This document shows positions 1 through 7,679 of a stretch of 64,000 nucleotides of DNA, in pieces (position 1 is the stretch's first letter; every line of letters starts with the position of its first letter). Under the pieces are notes generated by a model that worked only from the letters and a program-made list of their open reading frames with translations, made no database searches and was not told where the DNA came from. Made by a program: the position numbers and the translations under genes. Source of the stretch: CAVQFO01 sp963711725 (GTDB lineage: Bacteria; Pseudomonadota; Gammaproteobacteria; Nitrococcales; Aquisalimonadaceae); the NCBI GenBank assembly GCA_963711725.1, contig CAVQFO010000025.1, forward strand, positions 62,001 through 126,000, read 5' to 3'.

Positions 1-700
1 CTCCGGCCTGGGTGGTCCGGCTCATGGCGACCAGGAACTCGTCCCCCGCATAGCGAAACAGCAGATCACTGTCACGGGCAGAGGCCCTGATCACGTTGCC
101 GAGATCCCGCAGCACGGCGTCGCCGGCCTGATGTCCGTAGCGGTCATTCACGACCTTGAAGTCGTCGACGTCCATTAGAAGTATGGAAAAGTCCTCGCGG
201 TGCCGTTTGGCCAGATCCAGTTCCCGATTGAGGCTTTCTTCCATGGCGCGACGGTTACCCAGATGCGTCAGTGGATCGCGCCGGGCGCTCTCAAGCGCCT
301 CCTGATGAGCCAGCGCGTTGCGCAACGAGGGCAGCAACAGCCCCAGGCACTCTTCCACAATACTGATTTCGCTGGGCGCGAACGGGGTACGACGGGTAAG
401 GGTCAACTCGCCCAGTTCGGCTCCGTCCAATGCCATGCGGTAGACCAGTCGGCAGCGGGCCATCGTACCGAAACGCGTGTGCGTTCCGTCCGAGGCGGTA
501 AAACCCAGCCCGTCGAATCGAATCACGCTGCGCAGTTCACCGTCAAAGGTCCCCAGCACGTTCTGCGGATCCAGGCTCGCCTGCAACGCAGTCAACAGCC
601 CCAGCATCGGGACCGCGGGATCGCGCAATTGCCGGCGAAGCGGCAAAGTCTTGCCGGTTTCCTCGTTCGGCACGTCGGTGGTTTTCAGCTGCCTACCCAT
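1..700 (-). CDS. GGDEF-domain diguanylate cyclase (C-terminus beyond window)
   Basis: Partial gene running off the left edge; about 233 residues are visible. It starts at an ATG (698-700) with a GGGGCG-like ribosome binding site about 8 bases upstream. Residues 1-125 form an unassigned, possibly GAF-like sensory region. A GGDEF domain begins at about residue 132 (DPLTHLGNRRA) and has the substrate-site stretch DVDDFKVVNDRYGH. The active-site loop reads AGDEF (about 218-222) instead of GGDEF; AGDEF variants are known to be active in some cyclases, so cyclic di-GMP synthesis is likely but not certain. It is divergent from the next GGDEF-EAL gene, which suggests a second-messenger module flanking the flagellar cluster. 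The end of the domain cannot be judged here. Confidence 0.85.
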   Translation of the reverse strand, partial: MGRQLKTTDVPNEETGKTLPLRRQLRDPAVPMLGLLTALQASLDPQNVLGTFDGELRSVIRFDGLGFTASDGTHTRFGTMARCRLVYRMALDGAELGELTLTRRTPFAPSEISIVEECLGLLLPSLRNALAHQEALESARRDPLTHLGNRRAMEESLNRELDLAKRHREDFSILLMDVDDFKVVNDRYGHQAGDAVLRDLGNVIRASARDSDLLFRYAGDEFLVAMSRTTQAG

Positions 701-861
701 GTTTTTCGCCCCATCTTTTGTTGTCTGGGATGCTTGTCTGAGCTGTTGCACCCTCGCTCATGCGAAGTCCGTGCCATCTCGAGCCAAACCCTTTGAAAAC
801 GGGGGATGGGGCAAGCTCGACAGCGACCGTTCCAGTTGCCTCGGGTCTTTATGACGGGTTT

Positions 862-890
862 TTGACAGCCTATTCATATTCGTCATCATT
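862..890 (+). promoter_or_regulatory. possible sigma70 promoter for the PAS-GGDEF-EAL gene
   Basis: TTGACA at 862-867 is followed 17 bases later by ATCATT (885-890), a weak -10. It lies 142 bases before the ATG at 1032, inside the 331-base divergent gap 701-1031, which holds nothing else I recognise. The -35 is perfect but the -10 is poor. Confidence 0.25.
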
Positions 891-1031
891 ACGTCTTCTC
901 GTCGCCCGCCCCCTGAACACGACAAAATTCCGGCGCACGAGACCCCGGCCAGCTCAACCGCGCGCCTTGTAGCCCCCAGCCCGGCGCATTATTGTGGACA
1001 CTAAAACCTCCGAGGCCGGCCACTGGCGTAC

Positions 1032-3371
1032 ATGAGCGACGACAACAACTTTGATACCTGGGTCACCGAAACATGGTCTCCGAACCGCTTTGACAAAGCC
1101 TCTGCGGAAGCTCAGCGCCGGACCTTCGCGGAACAGATTCGCGGCCTGTATCAGCTAACTCATTACGGCGTAGCGACCACCATCGTTATCGCCGCCCTGG
1201 TCGCTTCGGTACTGGTCATCCACGACTCGGCGGCCACCGGCCTCGGCTGGATGGGGGCCGTAAGCCTTGTCGCGGTCGGCCGGTTTCTGCTTTCCCGCCG
1301 GTTCTTCCGTCTCAACCCACCGATCAGCGAACTTCGGCGCTGGGCCGGCCTTTCGGCGGTCGCCGCCGGCATGCAGGGCGCGACCTGGGCCGCGCTGGTG
1401 GTGTTGGCCCTGCACAGCCCGGTGGGTTCGGACTTCGCCATGGCGGTATTCGTGGCATCGGGCTTCGCCTTCGGCGGTCTAGCCACGTTGGGTTCCTATA
1501 TCCCCGCCTACCTCGCTTTCTCGCTGCCGATCTTCGCCACCGCGTTCGTCGCCTTTCTACTGGTGCCAACACCGGTCGGCTGGCTGGTCACCGTAGTAAT
1601 TGTCGTGTTCTCCCTGACAATGATATCCGCGGTCTTCTCCGCATCGCGTACCTTGCGAAGCTCCCTTCTGGCCCGCCACGAAAATCGTGAACTGATCCGT
1701 ACGCTGTCCGAGGAAACCGAACGGGTCCAGGTCACGCTGCGCTCCATCGGCGACGGCGTCATCACTGCCGACACCGAGGAGCGGGTGACCTACCTCAACC
1801 CCATGGCCGAGGCCCTGACCGGCTGGACCGATGAGGAAGCCAAGGGGCGCACCCTTTCCGAGGTACTGACCCTGATTCACGAAACCACCCGCGACGCACT
1901 GCCGGACCTGGGCCGCCATTGCCTGAACCGGGGCCAGACCGTGGTGCCCGAAGGTGAGTGCTGCCTACTGGACCGTTACGGGGAGCGGGAGTTTTCCGTC
2001 GAGGTCTCCGTCGCGCCCATCCGTGATGACGAACGCGAGGTCATCGGTATCGTGGTGGTGGTGCACGATGTCACCGAGTTGCGCCGCATGGCGCGCATCA
2101 TGGCCCATCAGGCGAATCACGACCCGCTGACCGGACTGGTCAACCGGCGCGAGTTCGAACACCGCTTGTCCAATGCGCTGGCGACGTCGGCCTCGGACCA
2201 CTCACGGCATGTGATGTTCTATCTGGATCTGGACCAGTTCAAGGTGGTCAACGATACCTGCGGCCACGTAGCCGGTGACGAGTTGCTCAAGCAGCTTTCC
2301 GGCCTGCTGCGCAACGAGATCCGGGAGAGCGACACCCTCGCCCGCCTGGGCGGCGACGAGTTCGGCGTCCTACTCTCCGGCTGTGCCCTGGACAAGGCGC
2401 GGACCATCGCCGAGGAAATCTGCGAACTGGTACGAAACTTCCGCTTCACCTGGGAGGACAAGATATTCAATGTCGGCGTGAGTATCGGCGTCGCGGCGCT
2501 GGAGGGCGCCCGCACTCCCACCGACGTATTGTCCGCCGCCGACTCCGCTTGTTACGTGGCCAAGGACGAGGGCCGCAACCGCGTTCACATTTTCGATCCC
2601 GAGGATCGGGAGGTGTTGAGCCGCCACGGCGAAATGCAGCTCACCGCGCAGATCCGCCGGGCATTGGACGAGGATCGGTTCGAACTGCGCTACCAGCGCA
2701 TTCAGCCTCTCCATTCCGAGGCGGGCGGCGAACACGCGGAGATCCTGCTGACCATGATCGACCCCGACGGCAAGACACTCTCCCCCGGAATGTTCCTGCC
2801 CGCGGCCGAGCGCTACAGCATGATGAGTTCCGTGGACCGCTGGGTGGTACGCCGCGCCTTCCAACAGCTCGCCGGCGGCGCGCGACTGCTCCAGGACGTG
2901 GAAACGCTTGCCATCAACCTCTCCGGGCAGTCCCTGAGCAACGAACATTTCCTGGATTTCGTCAAGCAGGAACTGGAACACAGCGGCGTGGACCCCAACC
3001 GGATCTGCTTCGAAATCACGGAAACAGCGGTTATCGCCAACCTGGGCCGCGCCAAGGATTTCATCCGCGTCCTGCGTGAACGCGGCTGCCGGTTTTCCCT
3101 GGACGATTTCGGCAGCGGCCTGAGTTCGTTCGGCTATCTCCGCAGCCTGCCCGTGGACTACCTGAAGATCGACGGCACCTTCGTCCGCAACATGACCGGC
3201 GACGCCATCGACCGGGCCATGGTGGAATCCATCAACCAGGTGGGCCACGTCATGCACATCCGCACCATCGCCGAGTTCGTGGAAGATGCGGCCACCCTGG
3301 AGGCCCTGCGCGAGATCGGCGTGGACTACGCCCAGGGCTATCACATCCACCGCCCGGAAACGCTAGTGTAG
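1032..3371 (+). CDS. membrane PAS-GGDEF-EAL cyclic di-GMP signalling protein
   Basis: Protein of 779 residues. About six hydrophobic segments lie between residues 45 and 205, forming an N-terminal membrane sensor that I cannot assign to a named family. A PAS domain follows (about 232-355), then GGDEF with an intact RLGGDEF signature (about 438-444), then an EAL domain (about 545-775). In the EAL domain the signature reads EIL (about 570) rather than EAL, but the other expected residues are visible: NLSG, FEITET, LDDFGSG, KIDG and AQGY. E-V/I-L variants are common, so both synthesis and hydrolysis of cyclic di-GMP are possible. The gene is monocistronic as far as can be seen and ends in a long inverted repeat. 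Confidence 0.9.
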   Translation: MSDDNNFDTWVTETWSPNRFDKASAEAQRRTFAEQIRGLYQLTHYGVATTIVIAALVASVLVIHDSAATGLGWMGAVSLVAVGRFLLSRRFFRLNPPISELRRWAGLSAVAAGMQGATWAALVVLALHSPVGSDFAMAVFVASGFAFGGLATLGSYIPAYLAFSLPIFATAFVAFLLVPTPVGWLVTVVIVVFSLTMISAVFSASRTLRSSLLARHENRELIRTLSEETERVQVTLRSIGDGVITADTEERVTYLNPMAEALTGWTDEEAKGRTLSEVLTLIHETTRDALPDLGRHCLNRGQTVVPEGECCLLDRYGEREFSVEVSVAPIRDDEREVIGIVVVVHDVTELRRMARIMAHQANHDPLTGLVNRREFEHRLSNALATSASDHSRHVMFYLDLDQFKVVNDTCGHVAGDELLKQLSGLLRNEIRESDTLARLGGDEFGVLLSGCALDKARTIAEEICELVRNFRFTWEDKIFNVGVSIGVAALEGARTPTDVLSAADSACYVAKDEGRNRVHIFDPEDREVLSRHGEMQLTAQIRRALDEDRFELRYQRIQPLHSEAGGEHAEILLTMIDPDGKTLSPGMFLPAAERYSMMSSVDRWVVRRAFQQLAGGARLLQDVETLAINLSGQSLSNEHFLDFVKQELEHSGVDPNRICFEITETAVIANLGRAKDFIRVLRERGCRFSLDDFGSGLSSFGYLRSLPVDYLKIDGTFVRNMTGDAIDRAMVESINQVGHVMHIRTIAEFVEDAATLEALREIGVDYAQGYHIHRPETLV

Positions 3372-3428
3372 TGTTTTATGCCATTTGGCTCGCCGCAAAG
3401 AGCCAAATAGCATGAAACACTACACTAG
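3363..3428. repeat. long inverted repeat overlapping the GGDEF-EAL stop codon
   Basis: Two 28-base arms (3363-3390 and 3401-3428) with only two mismatches flank a 10-base loop. The left arm begins in the last codons of the upstream gene and includes its TAG stop. There is no T-run after it, so it is not a classical intrinsic terminator. It could end transcription, protect the 3' end of the mRNA, or be a small palindromic element. Confidence 0.8.
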
Positions 3429-3503
3429 TCTGACGCGCGCTATCGCTCGGCCCGAATCCGCGTTAACGTTGACTTTATCGCACGCCAAAGCGCCACGGTC
3501 ACC

Positions 3504-4703
3504 GTGTTGAATATCAATCTCACAGACATTGGCCGGGAACTGCGGATCAAGGATCCGGTGCCCGTCGATCGCAAACTGCCGACCTGGAAGGTGGGCCAGG
3601 TACTGGACGCGGTCGCCGGCGGGCGCGACAGCACCGGTCAGCTCCAACTGCGCATCGGCGGACGTCAGTTGCTGGCCACCACCGCCCAAGGGCTCGACGT
3701 TCAGCAAGGCGCCCGGCTTCTGCTGGAAGTCATCAAGACAGAGCCCCAGCCGGTGCTTCGCCTGCTAGCCGAGCCGAACGCCGGCAAGGCCGTGGAAGCC
3801 GCCCTGCGCCAGCTTTTCCCGCAGCAACAGTCGCTTTCGGACCTGGCCGCGAACCTGGGCCACCTGCGCGCCAACCCCAAACTGCTGCAGCACCTGCCGC
3901 CTCAGGTGCGCCAGGTGCTCACCCGGCTGATCGATGCGTTCCCCAACAGCACCCGCCTGGCTCGGCCGGACGGTCTTCGCCGGGCGATCGCGGAATCCGG
4001 CCTGTTCCTGGAATCACGGCTGCAACAGCCGCAGTCCGCCGCCCAGGCCATGCAGACCGACACCAAAGGCCTGCTGGCACGCCTGGTGGACAGCCTGGCG
4101 CGTACGGTGCAAGAACCAACCACCGATCAATCCGCGGCCGCCGCCAGGGCCGGCGCCACCCCGCAGCCCGGACGCCTGCAAGCCCAGGGGCTCGCCACGG
4201 CAACATTGGGCCTGCTCAAGGCCGGCGACAGCCCGCTTCACCAGTTGTTCAAGCAAGCCGCCGGCGCGCTGGCACGGATCGAGATCCATCAAACCCAGGC
4301 GTCGCAGCATCAAAACGGCCTGTGGCTGCCCCTGGAATTGCCAGTCTGGGACGGAGAGGTGCTGGACGTACTCCAACTCCAGATAAGCCGGGACGGCGAA
4401 GGCAGCGAAAGCGAACCCGGCGACCAGCCAATGGTGGCCCGCATTGCCTTCGAGTTTGAAACCCTGGGCCCCGTCTACGCGAGTGTACGGCTCCACGGAA
4501 ACCAGGTTTCAACCACCTGGTGGGCGGAGCGCCCTGACGTGGCCGGTCTATTCCAGGAACACCTGGACCTGCTTCGGTCCCGGCTTTCAGAGGCGGGCCT
4601 GGAGGTCGGAACAATCAGTTGCGCCCAAGGCCGGCCCGCATCCGTTGCCACCGACGGCGATCCGGCCACAGCCACCCGGGGAATCCTGGATGAGCAAGCG
4701 TAA
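3504..4703 (+). CDS. FliK-like flagellar hook-length control family protein
   Basis: Protein of 399 residues starting at GTG 3504 (TTG 3507 is an alternative); the ribosome binding site is weak. The long N-terminal part is Gln/Leu/Ala-rich. The C-terminal region (about 300-375) has the beta-rich FliK-C pattern (VYASVRLHGNQVSTTWWAE, then a Leu/Arg helix). A canonical fliK lies elsewhere in the cluster (26458-27516), so this is a second, paralogous FliK-type protein. It overlaps by 14 bases with a small FlhB-C-like gene; such FliK-like/FlhB-like pairs are widespread in gammaproteobacteria and are thought to touch export-substrate switching. Function here is inferred from similarity and pairing only. 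Confidence 0.7.
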   Translation: MLNINLTDIGRELRIKDPVPVDRKLPTWKVGQVLDAVAGGRDSTGQLQLRIGGRQLLATTAQGLDVQQGARLLLEVIKTEPQPVLRLLAEPNAGKAVEAALRQLFPQQQSLSDLAANLGHLRANPKLLQHLPPQVRQVLTRLIDAFPNSTRLARPDGLRRAIAESGLFLESRLQQPQSAAQAMQTDTKGLLARLVDSLARTVQEPTTDQSAAAARAGATPQPGRLQAQGLATATLGLLKAGDSPLHQLFKQAAGALARIEIHQTQASQHQNGLWLPLELPVWDGEVLDVLQLQISRDGEGSESEPGDQPMVARIAFEFETLGPVYASVRLHGNQVSTTWWAERPDVAGLFQEHLDLLRSRLSEAGLEVGTISCAQGRPASVATDGDPATATRGILDEQA

Positions 4704-5016
4704 GGGCAAGACTTATTACAACGATCCGCCCGTGGCCGTGGCCCTGGAATACGGCGGCGACGGCGCGCCGCGGGTAACGGCCAAGGGAATGGGCGCGGTC
4801 GCCGAGCGCATCATCGGGCTGGCGGAAACCGCGAAGGTGCCACTGCATCCGGACCGAGCACTGGTGAAAGTTCTATCGCGGGTAGAACTGGGCGACGAGA
4901 TCCCGGAAGCGCTCTACCGCGCCGTAGCGGAAGTCATCGCCTTTGCGTATCTGATCAAGGGGAAAGCCCCCGAAGGCTGGTCAGCGCCGAGTGAAGCCGG
5001 CGAAAAGGCGGATTAG
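4690..5016 (+). CDS. FlhB-like C-terminal-domain protein (FlhX/EscU family)
   Basis: Protein of 108 residues whose ATG (4690) lies inside the end of the upstream FliK-like gene in another frame, so the two are translationally coupled. It corresponds to the cytoplasmic C-terminal domain of FlhB without the membrane part. The pattern around residues 8-20 is YYNDPPVAVALEY where FlhB has the self-cleaving NPTH motif, so autocleavage is not expected. It keeps the family features VPLHPDRALVKVLSRVELGDEIP and the Ala-rich C-terminal helix (YRAVAEVIAFAYLI). The likely role is an accessory to the export-gate switch, possibly replacing the cleaved FlhB C-terminal fragment. This is known for the family, not shown here. 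Confidence 0.8.
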   Translation: MSKRKGKTYYNDPPVAVALEYGGDGAPRVTAKGMGAVAERIIGLAETAKVPLHPDRALVKVLSRVELGDEIPEALYRAVAEVIAFAYLIKGKAPEGWSAPSEAGEKAD

Positions 5017-5055
5017 CGGAACGTAATCCCACGATCTGCCGGCGAGAACATTTCA

Positions 5056-5132
5056 TCACAGAAGCACTGAGTCCACCGAGGAAAAGAGAATATTCCCACG
5101 TCCTTCTCGGTGTGCTCTGTGCCTCCCATCAA
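5056..5132. repeat. degenerate CACAGAG-type inverted repeat
   Basis: TCACAGAAGCACTGAG at the left is partly complementary to CTCGGTGTGCTCTGTGCC at the right. It belongs to the same family as the better-preserved copies at 27577-27657 and 35202-35275. Confidence 0.6.
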
Positions 5133-5260
5133 ACATCCCTTAACTCGTTGATTATAAGGGGATCGAAAAGCCGTTGTCAGGCAACCGGCAGCAGTCCCAC
5201 CGCTATGTGAATCCGCGTCGGCTGCGCCCGCGCCATCCCGCGTGGAACTGGAAAGGCGCT

Positions 5261-5347
5261 AACCACAAAGGGCGTAGAGTTTCACAGAGGATTAAGCGCG
5301 CAAACCTTTGTGTCTCTACTTCGTGGAACTCTGTGCCCTTCGTGGTT
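5261..5347. repeat. CACAGAG/CACAAAG-type inverted repeat
   Basis: The left arm AACCACAAAGGGCGTAGAG and the right arm CTCTGTGCCCTTCGTGGTT pair at about 18 of 21 positions across roughly 45 bases of spacer. Such imperfect arms are typical of this widespread intergenic repeat type. No coding content is seen. Confidence 0.65.
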
Positions 5348-5365
5348 TACATCAAGACCGGAATC

Positions 5366-5395
5366 GTCGGATTGCGCCGGGTAAATCCAGCCTAC
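5366..5395. repeat. GTCGGATT...AATCC dispersed repeat
   Basis: The unit begins GTCGGATTGCGCCGGG and ends TAAATCCAGCCTAC, with internal inverted symmetry. A diverged copy lies at 35288-35318 in the second repeat island. It is a REP-like intergenic repeat of a different family from the GTAGGAGCGG units. Confidence 0.55.
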
Positions 5396-5433
5396 GGAAT
5401 CAAGGTACGGGCTTGGGCGCCTATCCCGGCGCG

Positions 5434-5502
5434 TTCGCGGCGGCGAGCGCCGCTCCTACAGGACGGTTGTTCCGTCGTGGGAGCGGTCGTGTCGACCGCG
5501 AA
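5434..5502. repeat. pair of REP-like units in opposite orientation
   Basis: The first unit (5434-5459) reads TTCGCGGCGG then AGCGCCGCTCCTAC. The second (5477-5502) is the inverted variant GTGGGAGCGG then GTCGACCGCGAA. The head-to-head pairing of two 26-base palindromic units is the layout of bacterial interspersed mosaic elements spread by REP-associated transposases. Confidence 0.8.
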
Positions 5503-5518
5503 TGCCAATTACGCTTCA

Positions 5519-5640
5519 GGACACGAAGAGCACGAAAGGCTCAAGAAGGAACACGAAGGATCTATTGTGAGAGAAGAAAACGCACTGTGAATGCCCAAGT
5601 CACTTCGCGTCCTTCGTGTATTCTTCGTACTCTTCGTGAC
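5519..5640. repeat. ACGAAGA-type inverted repeat
   Basis: The left arm (ACACGAAGAGCACGAAAGG and following) and the right arm (TCCTTCGTGTATTCTTCG and following) are complementary with several mismatches across a spacer of about 50 bases. This is another intergenic repeat family; no gene is supported. Confidence 0.6.
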
Positions 5641-5657
5641 CCCGGAACGCTGAATCA

Positions 5658-5713
5658 TTCGCGGTCGGCACGACGCTCGACCGGACCGCAGGAGCGGCGC
5701 TCGCCGCCGCGAA
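5658..5713. repeat. REP-like units (one partial, one complete)
   Basis: A partial inverted unit TTCGCGGTCGGCACGACG at 5658 is followed by a full unit at 5688-5713 (GCAGGAGCGGCGCTC then GCCGCCGCGAA). The full unit stops 5 bases before the stop codon of the DUF2802 gene. Confidence 0.75.
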
Positions 5714-5717
5714 CTGG

Positions 5718-6116
5718 CTACTCGAAGCCGCTGTCCTGGCCCCGGTGCAGGAGAATGACCAGGTCGGCCTCCACCTGGCTGAGGGAACAGCTTTCCATGA
5801 TCTCGTTGGCGGTGGCGCCCTTGCGGGCCATGCGGATGGCCTGGTTGAAGGCCTCGCCGCCGGTCTCCCGTTCAGCGACCTCCTTCAGGCGTTCACGCAA
5901 ACGGCCCAGTGCTTGCTCCATGCGAATCAGCTGCTGCCCCTGGCCGACGGCGCCGGCCGAAAGCCCCTGGAACTGATCGTGAATCTGCCGCAGCCCTTCC
6001 TCGACGGCGTCGACACGACGTTTGAGGTTCTTGCTGCGGCCTTGGGATGCGAATACGGCAAACAGGGCCACCACCAGGGCGGCCACTGCGATTACGAGTG
6101 CGGGATCAATCATCAA
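5718..6116 (-). CDS. DUF2802 family membrane-anchored protein
   Basis: Protein of 132 residues. One N-terminal transmembrane helix (about 5-23) is followed by a coiled-coil stretch (about 28-85, RVDAVEEGLRQIHDQFQ and following). The C-terminal part (about 88-130) has a helix-turn-helix-like pattern (GATANEIMESCSLSQVEADLV), typical of DUF2802. Homologues sit directly downstream of cheW in Pseudomonas chemotaxis operons, as here. The function is unknown; the position suggests a role tied to the polar chemotaxis array or motor. Its start overlaps the stop of the small gene upstream by 4 bases, implying translational coupling. Confidence 0.8.
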   Translation of the reverse strand: MMIDPALVIAVAALVVALFAVFASQGRSKNLKRRVDAVEEGLRQIHDQFQGLSAGAVGQGQQLIRMEQALGRLRERLKEVAERETGGEAFNQAIRMARKGATANEIMESCSLSQVEADLVILLHRGQDSGFE

Positions 6117-6340
6117 GCGTAGTCATCCACCAGCGAATTATCGTCATCGTCGCTGCGCTGCCCCTGATCGTCGGTGAGACCACCCTGTTCGGCCTTTCCG
6201 CCCTCGGGGCGGGCTCCACCGTCCGATTGGCGACGCTTCTTGGGCTCGTGTTTGTGGATACGGGGATACGGCGCCATCGGGTTGACCGAATCCACCTCGG
6301 CCATGAACATCCCCGGGCTGTTCGCATCGCTCTGGTCCAT
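6113..6340 (-). CDS. small acidic conserved-type hypothetical protein
   Basis: Protein of 75 residues with no recognised domain. It has a Pro/His/Lys-rich middle (PYPRIHKHEPKKRRQSD), then a Gly/Asp/Gln-rich low-complexity stretch and an acidic tail (RSDDDDNSLVDDYA). Three things support it as real. It fills the gap between cheW and the DUF2802 gene on the same strand. It shares an ATGA-type 4-base overlap with the DUF2802 start. Its shape (PxxHEPxxR core plus a short V/I-D-x-Y-A tail) resembles small proteins I recall from similar flagellar operons. It is probably disordered; the role is unknown. Confidence 0.55.
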   Translation of the reverse strand: MDQSDANSPGMFMAEVDSVNPMAPYPRIHKHEPKKRRQSDGGARPEGGKAEQGGLTDDQGQRSDDDDNSLVDDYA

Positions 6341-6379
6341 GCATCCCTCCCCCCGCCCCGCAAACCGACCCTCGGCCGG

Positions 6380-6862
6380 TTACATCGACGCGACTTCCTG
6401 CCACTCTTCCTTGGTCAGCAGTTTGTTCACATCCACCAGGATGAGCAAGTCGTCCTGGCGGCTGACCACACCGTAAATATAGCGCGAGGATTCTTCGTTC
6501 CCCACGTTGGGAGCCGTATCGATCTCCTGATGGCCAACTTCCACCACCTCCGCCACGCTATCCACAAGAATACCGGCGATCTGGTCGTTGGTCTCGGTCA
6601 CGACAATGCGGCTGGCCTTGTCGGATTCGCGGGGGGCCAGGCCGAAACGCATGCGCGTGTCGATCACGGTCACCACGTTGCCCCGCAGATTGATAATGCC
6701 AAGCACGAAGGGCGGCGCCCCGGGGACGGGGGCGATTTCCGTCATGGGGAGCACTTCCTGCACCCGCATCACGTCCACGCCGTAATTTTCGTCGCCCAGC
6801 GAAAAGGTAACCCACTGGGTGACCTTGCCGTCGACATTCTGCTGTTCGTCGTTCTCTGCCAT
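6380..6862 (-). CDS. cheW: CheW chemotaxis coupling protein
   Basis: Protein of 160 residues spanning one complete CheW domain (about 15-150). It carries the family patterns VTFSLGDENYGVDVMRVQEV, PGAPPFVLGIINLRG and VVTVIDTRMRFG. It couples CheA to chemoreceptors in polar arrays. An AGGTAG/GGAG ribosome binding site lies just before the ATG. It is the last recognisable chemotaxis gene of the cheY-to-cheW operon and follows parP after 55 bases. Confidence 0.95.
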   Translation of the reverse strand: MAENDEQQNVDGKVTQWVTFSLGDENYGVDVMRVQEVLPMTEIAPVPGAPPFVLGIINLRGNVVTVIDTRMRFGLAPRESDKASRIVVTETNDQIAGILVDSVAEVVEVGHQEIDTAPNVGNEESSRYIYGVVSRQDDLLILVDVNKLLTKEEWQEVASM

Positions 6863-6917
6863 CTACCTACTCCGCTCGTGCGTCCCTCTCCTTATATCGG
6901 CCGAGGAACCGCAGTGT

Positions 6918-7679
6918 TTAGCCGTTCTCAGGTCCCCGCCCGCCGGGCATATCACCGAACGCCTCGGTGTCCACCAACGCACAGAGGTGTCCGAGTACCG
7001 TTCCGGCAAGCCAGGGCCGCTTCCCCTTCGCCGTACGCCACTTCACGTCCTCACCGCCGAGCTTGAGCACCTCGCCGATGCCGTGGCAGGCCAACCCCCA
7101 GGCCCCGTCGCCCACCACGAGCACGTGCCTGGGCGGAGATTCGGCGGCGTCGTCGCGTTTTTCCGCGGGCAACACCATGGTCGCGGTGTCCACGACGCGG
7201 ACGTTGCGATCGCGGTAGCGCATCAGTCCCAGGTACCAATCGGGCTGATTGGGCATGGGCGTGATTTCCTCGTCCTTCAGGTTCACCACGCTGTGCAGTT
7301 TCACCAGCGGCACCGCCAATCGCAGGGCGCCCACCTCGAAAAGCAGCGCCTGGAAGGAAGGCCGCGACCATTCCGGCGGGCCGGTCTCGCTATCGGGCGC
7401 TACCCCCGGCTCCGGTTCCGGCACGAGCTCAGGCCGGGCCTCCTGGACATCAACTTTCGGCTCGGCCTGCTCGACCGATTCCACCTCCGCGGGCCGCTCG
7501 GGCTCGCTTGGCGCCTCCACCGGGGTGGCCTCCACCACTTCCGGGGCCGCCGGAGCCTCGAACTCGTCCTCGGGCAACTCGTCCGGGATGTCGCTGAGCA
7601 ACGCATCCAGATAGTCCCAAACGGCCCGGCGTTGGTCCAATAGCTCCGTGTCGCGCCGTGGGGATGAACTCTTACTCAT
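6918..7679 (-). CDS. parP: ParP-type CheW-domain protein of the chemotaxis array
   Basis: Protein of 253 residues. A Pro/Glu/Val-rich acidic linker fills about residues 35-125, and a divergent CheW-like domain follows (about 128-245; FQALLFEVGALRLAVPL, YLGLMRYRDRNVRVVD). In Vibrio and Pseudomonas the gene after parC encodes ParP, which links ParC to CheA and receptors at the cell pole. The position between parC and cheW, with an 8-base overlap with parC, supports the same assignment. The alternative is a second CheW of undefined role, but the long acidic N-terminus fits ParP better. Confidence 0.8.
   Translation of the reverse strand: MSKSSSPRRDTELLDQRRAVWDYLDALLSDIPDELPEDEFEAPAAPEVVEATPVEAPSEPERPAEVESVEQAEPKVDVQEARPELVPEPEPGVAPDSETGPPEWSRPSFQALLFEVGALRLAVPLVKLHSVVNLKDEEITPMPNQPDWYLGLMRYRDRNVRVVDTATMVLPAEKRDDAAESPPRHVLVVGDGAWGLACHGIGEVLKLGGEDVKWRTAKGKRPWLAGTVLGHLCALVDTEAFGDMPGGRGPENG

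Larger units (their letters stand above)
5017..5717. other. intergenic repeat island between convergent genes
   Basis: About 700 bases with no supportable gene. The open frames here read through repeats and carry no recognisable domain. It contains two CACAGAG-type inverted repeats, one ACGAAGA-type inverted repeat, one GTCGGATT-type repeat and at least four REP-like half units, each listed separately. It lies between the 3' ends of the plus-strand FlhX-type gene and the minus-strand chemotaxis operon. Confidence 0.8.

Noticed and set aside
5174..5976. Plus-strand open frames over the first repeat island
   Set aside because: They read through CACAGAG, ACGAAGA and REP repeats, have no domain or ribosome binding site, and overlap the DUF2802 gene in antisense.
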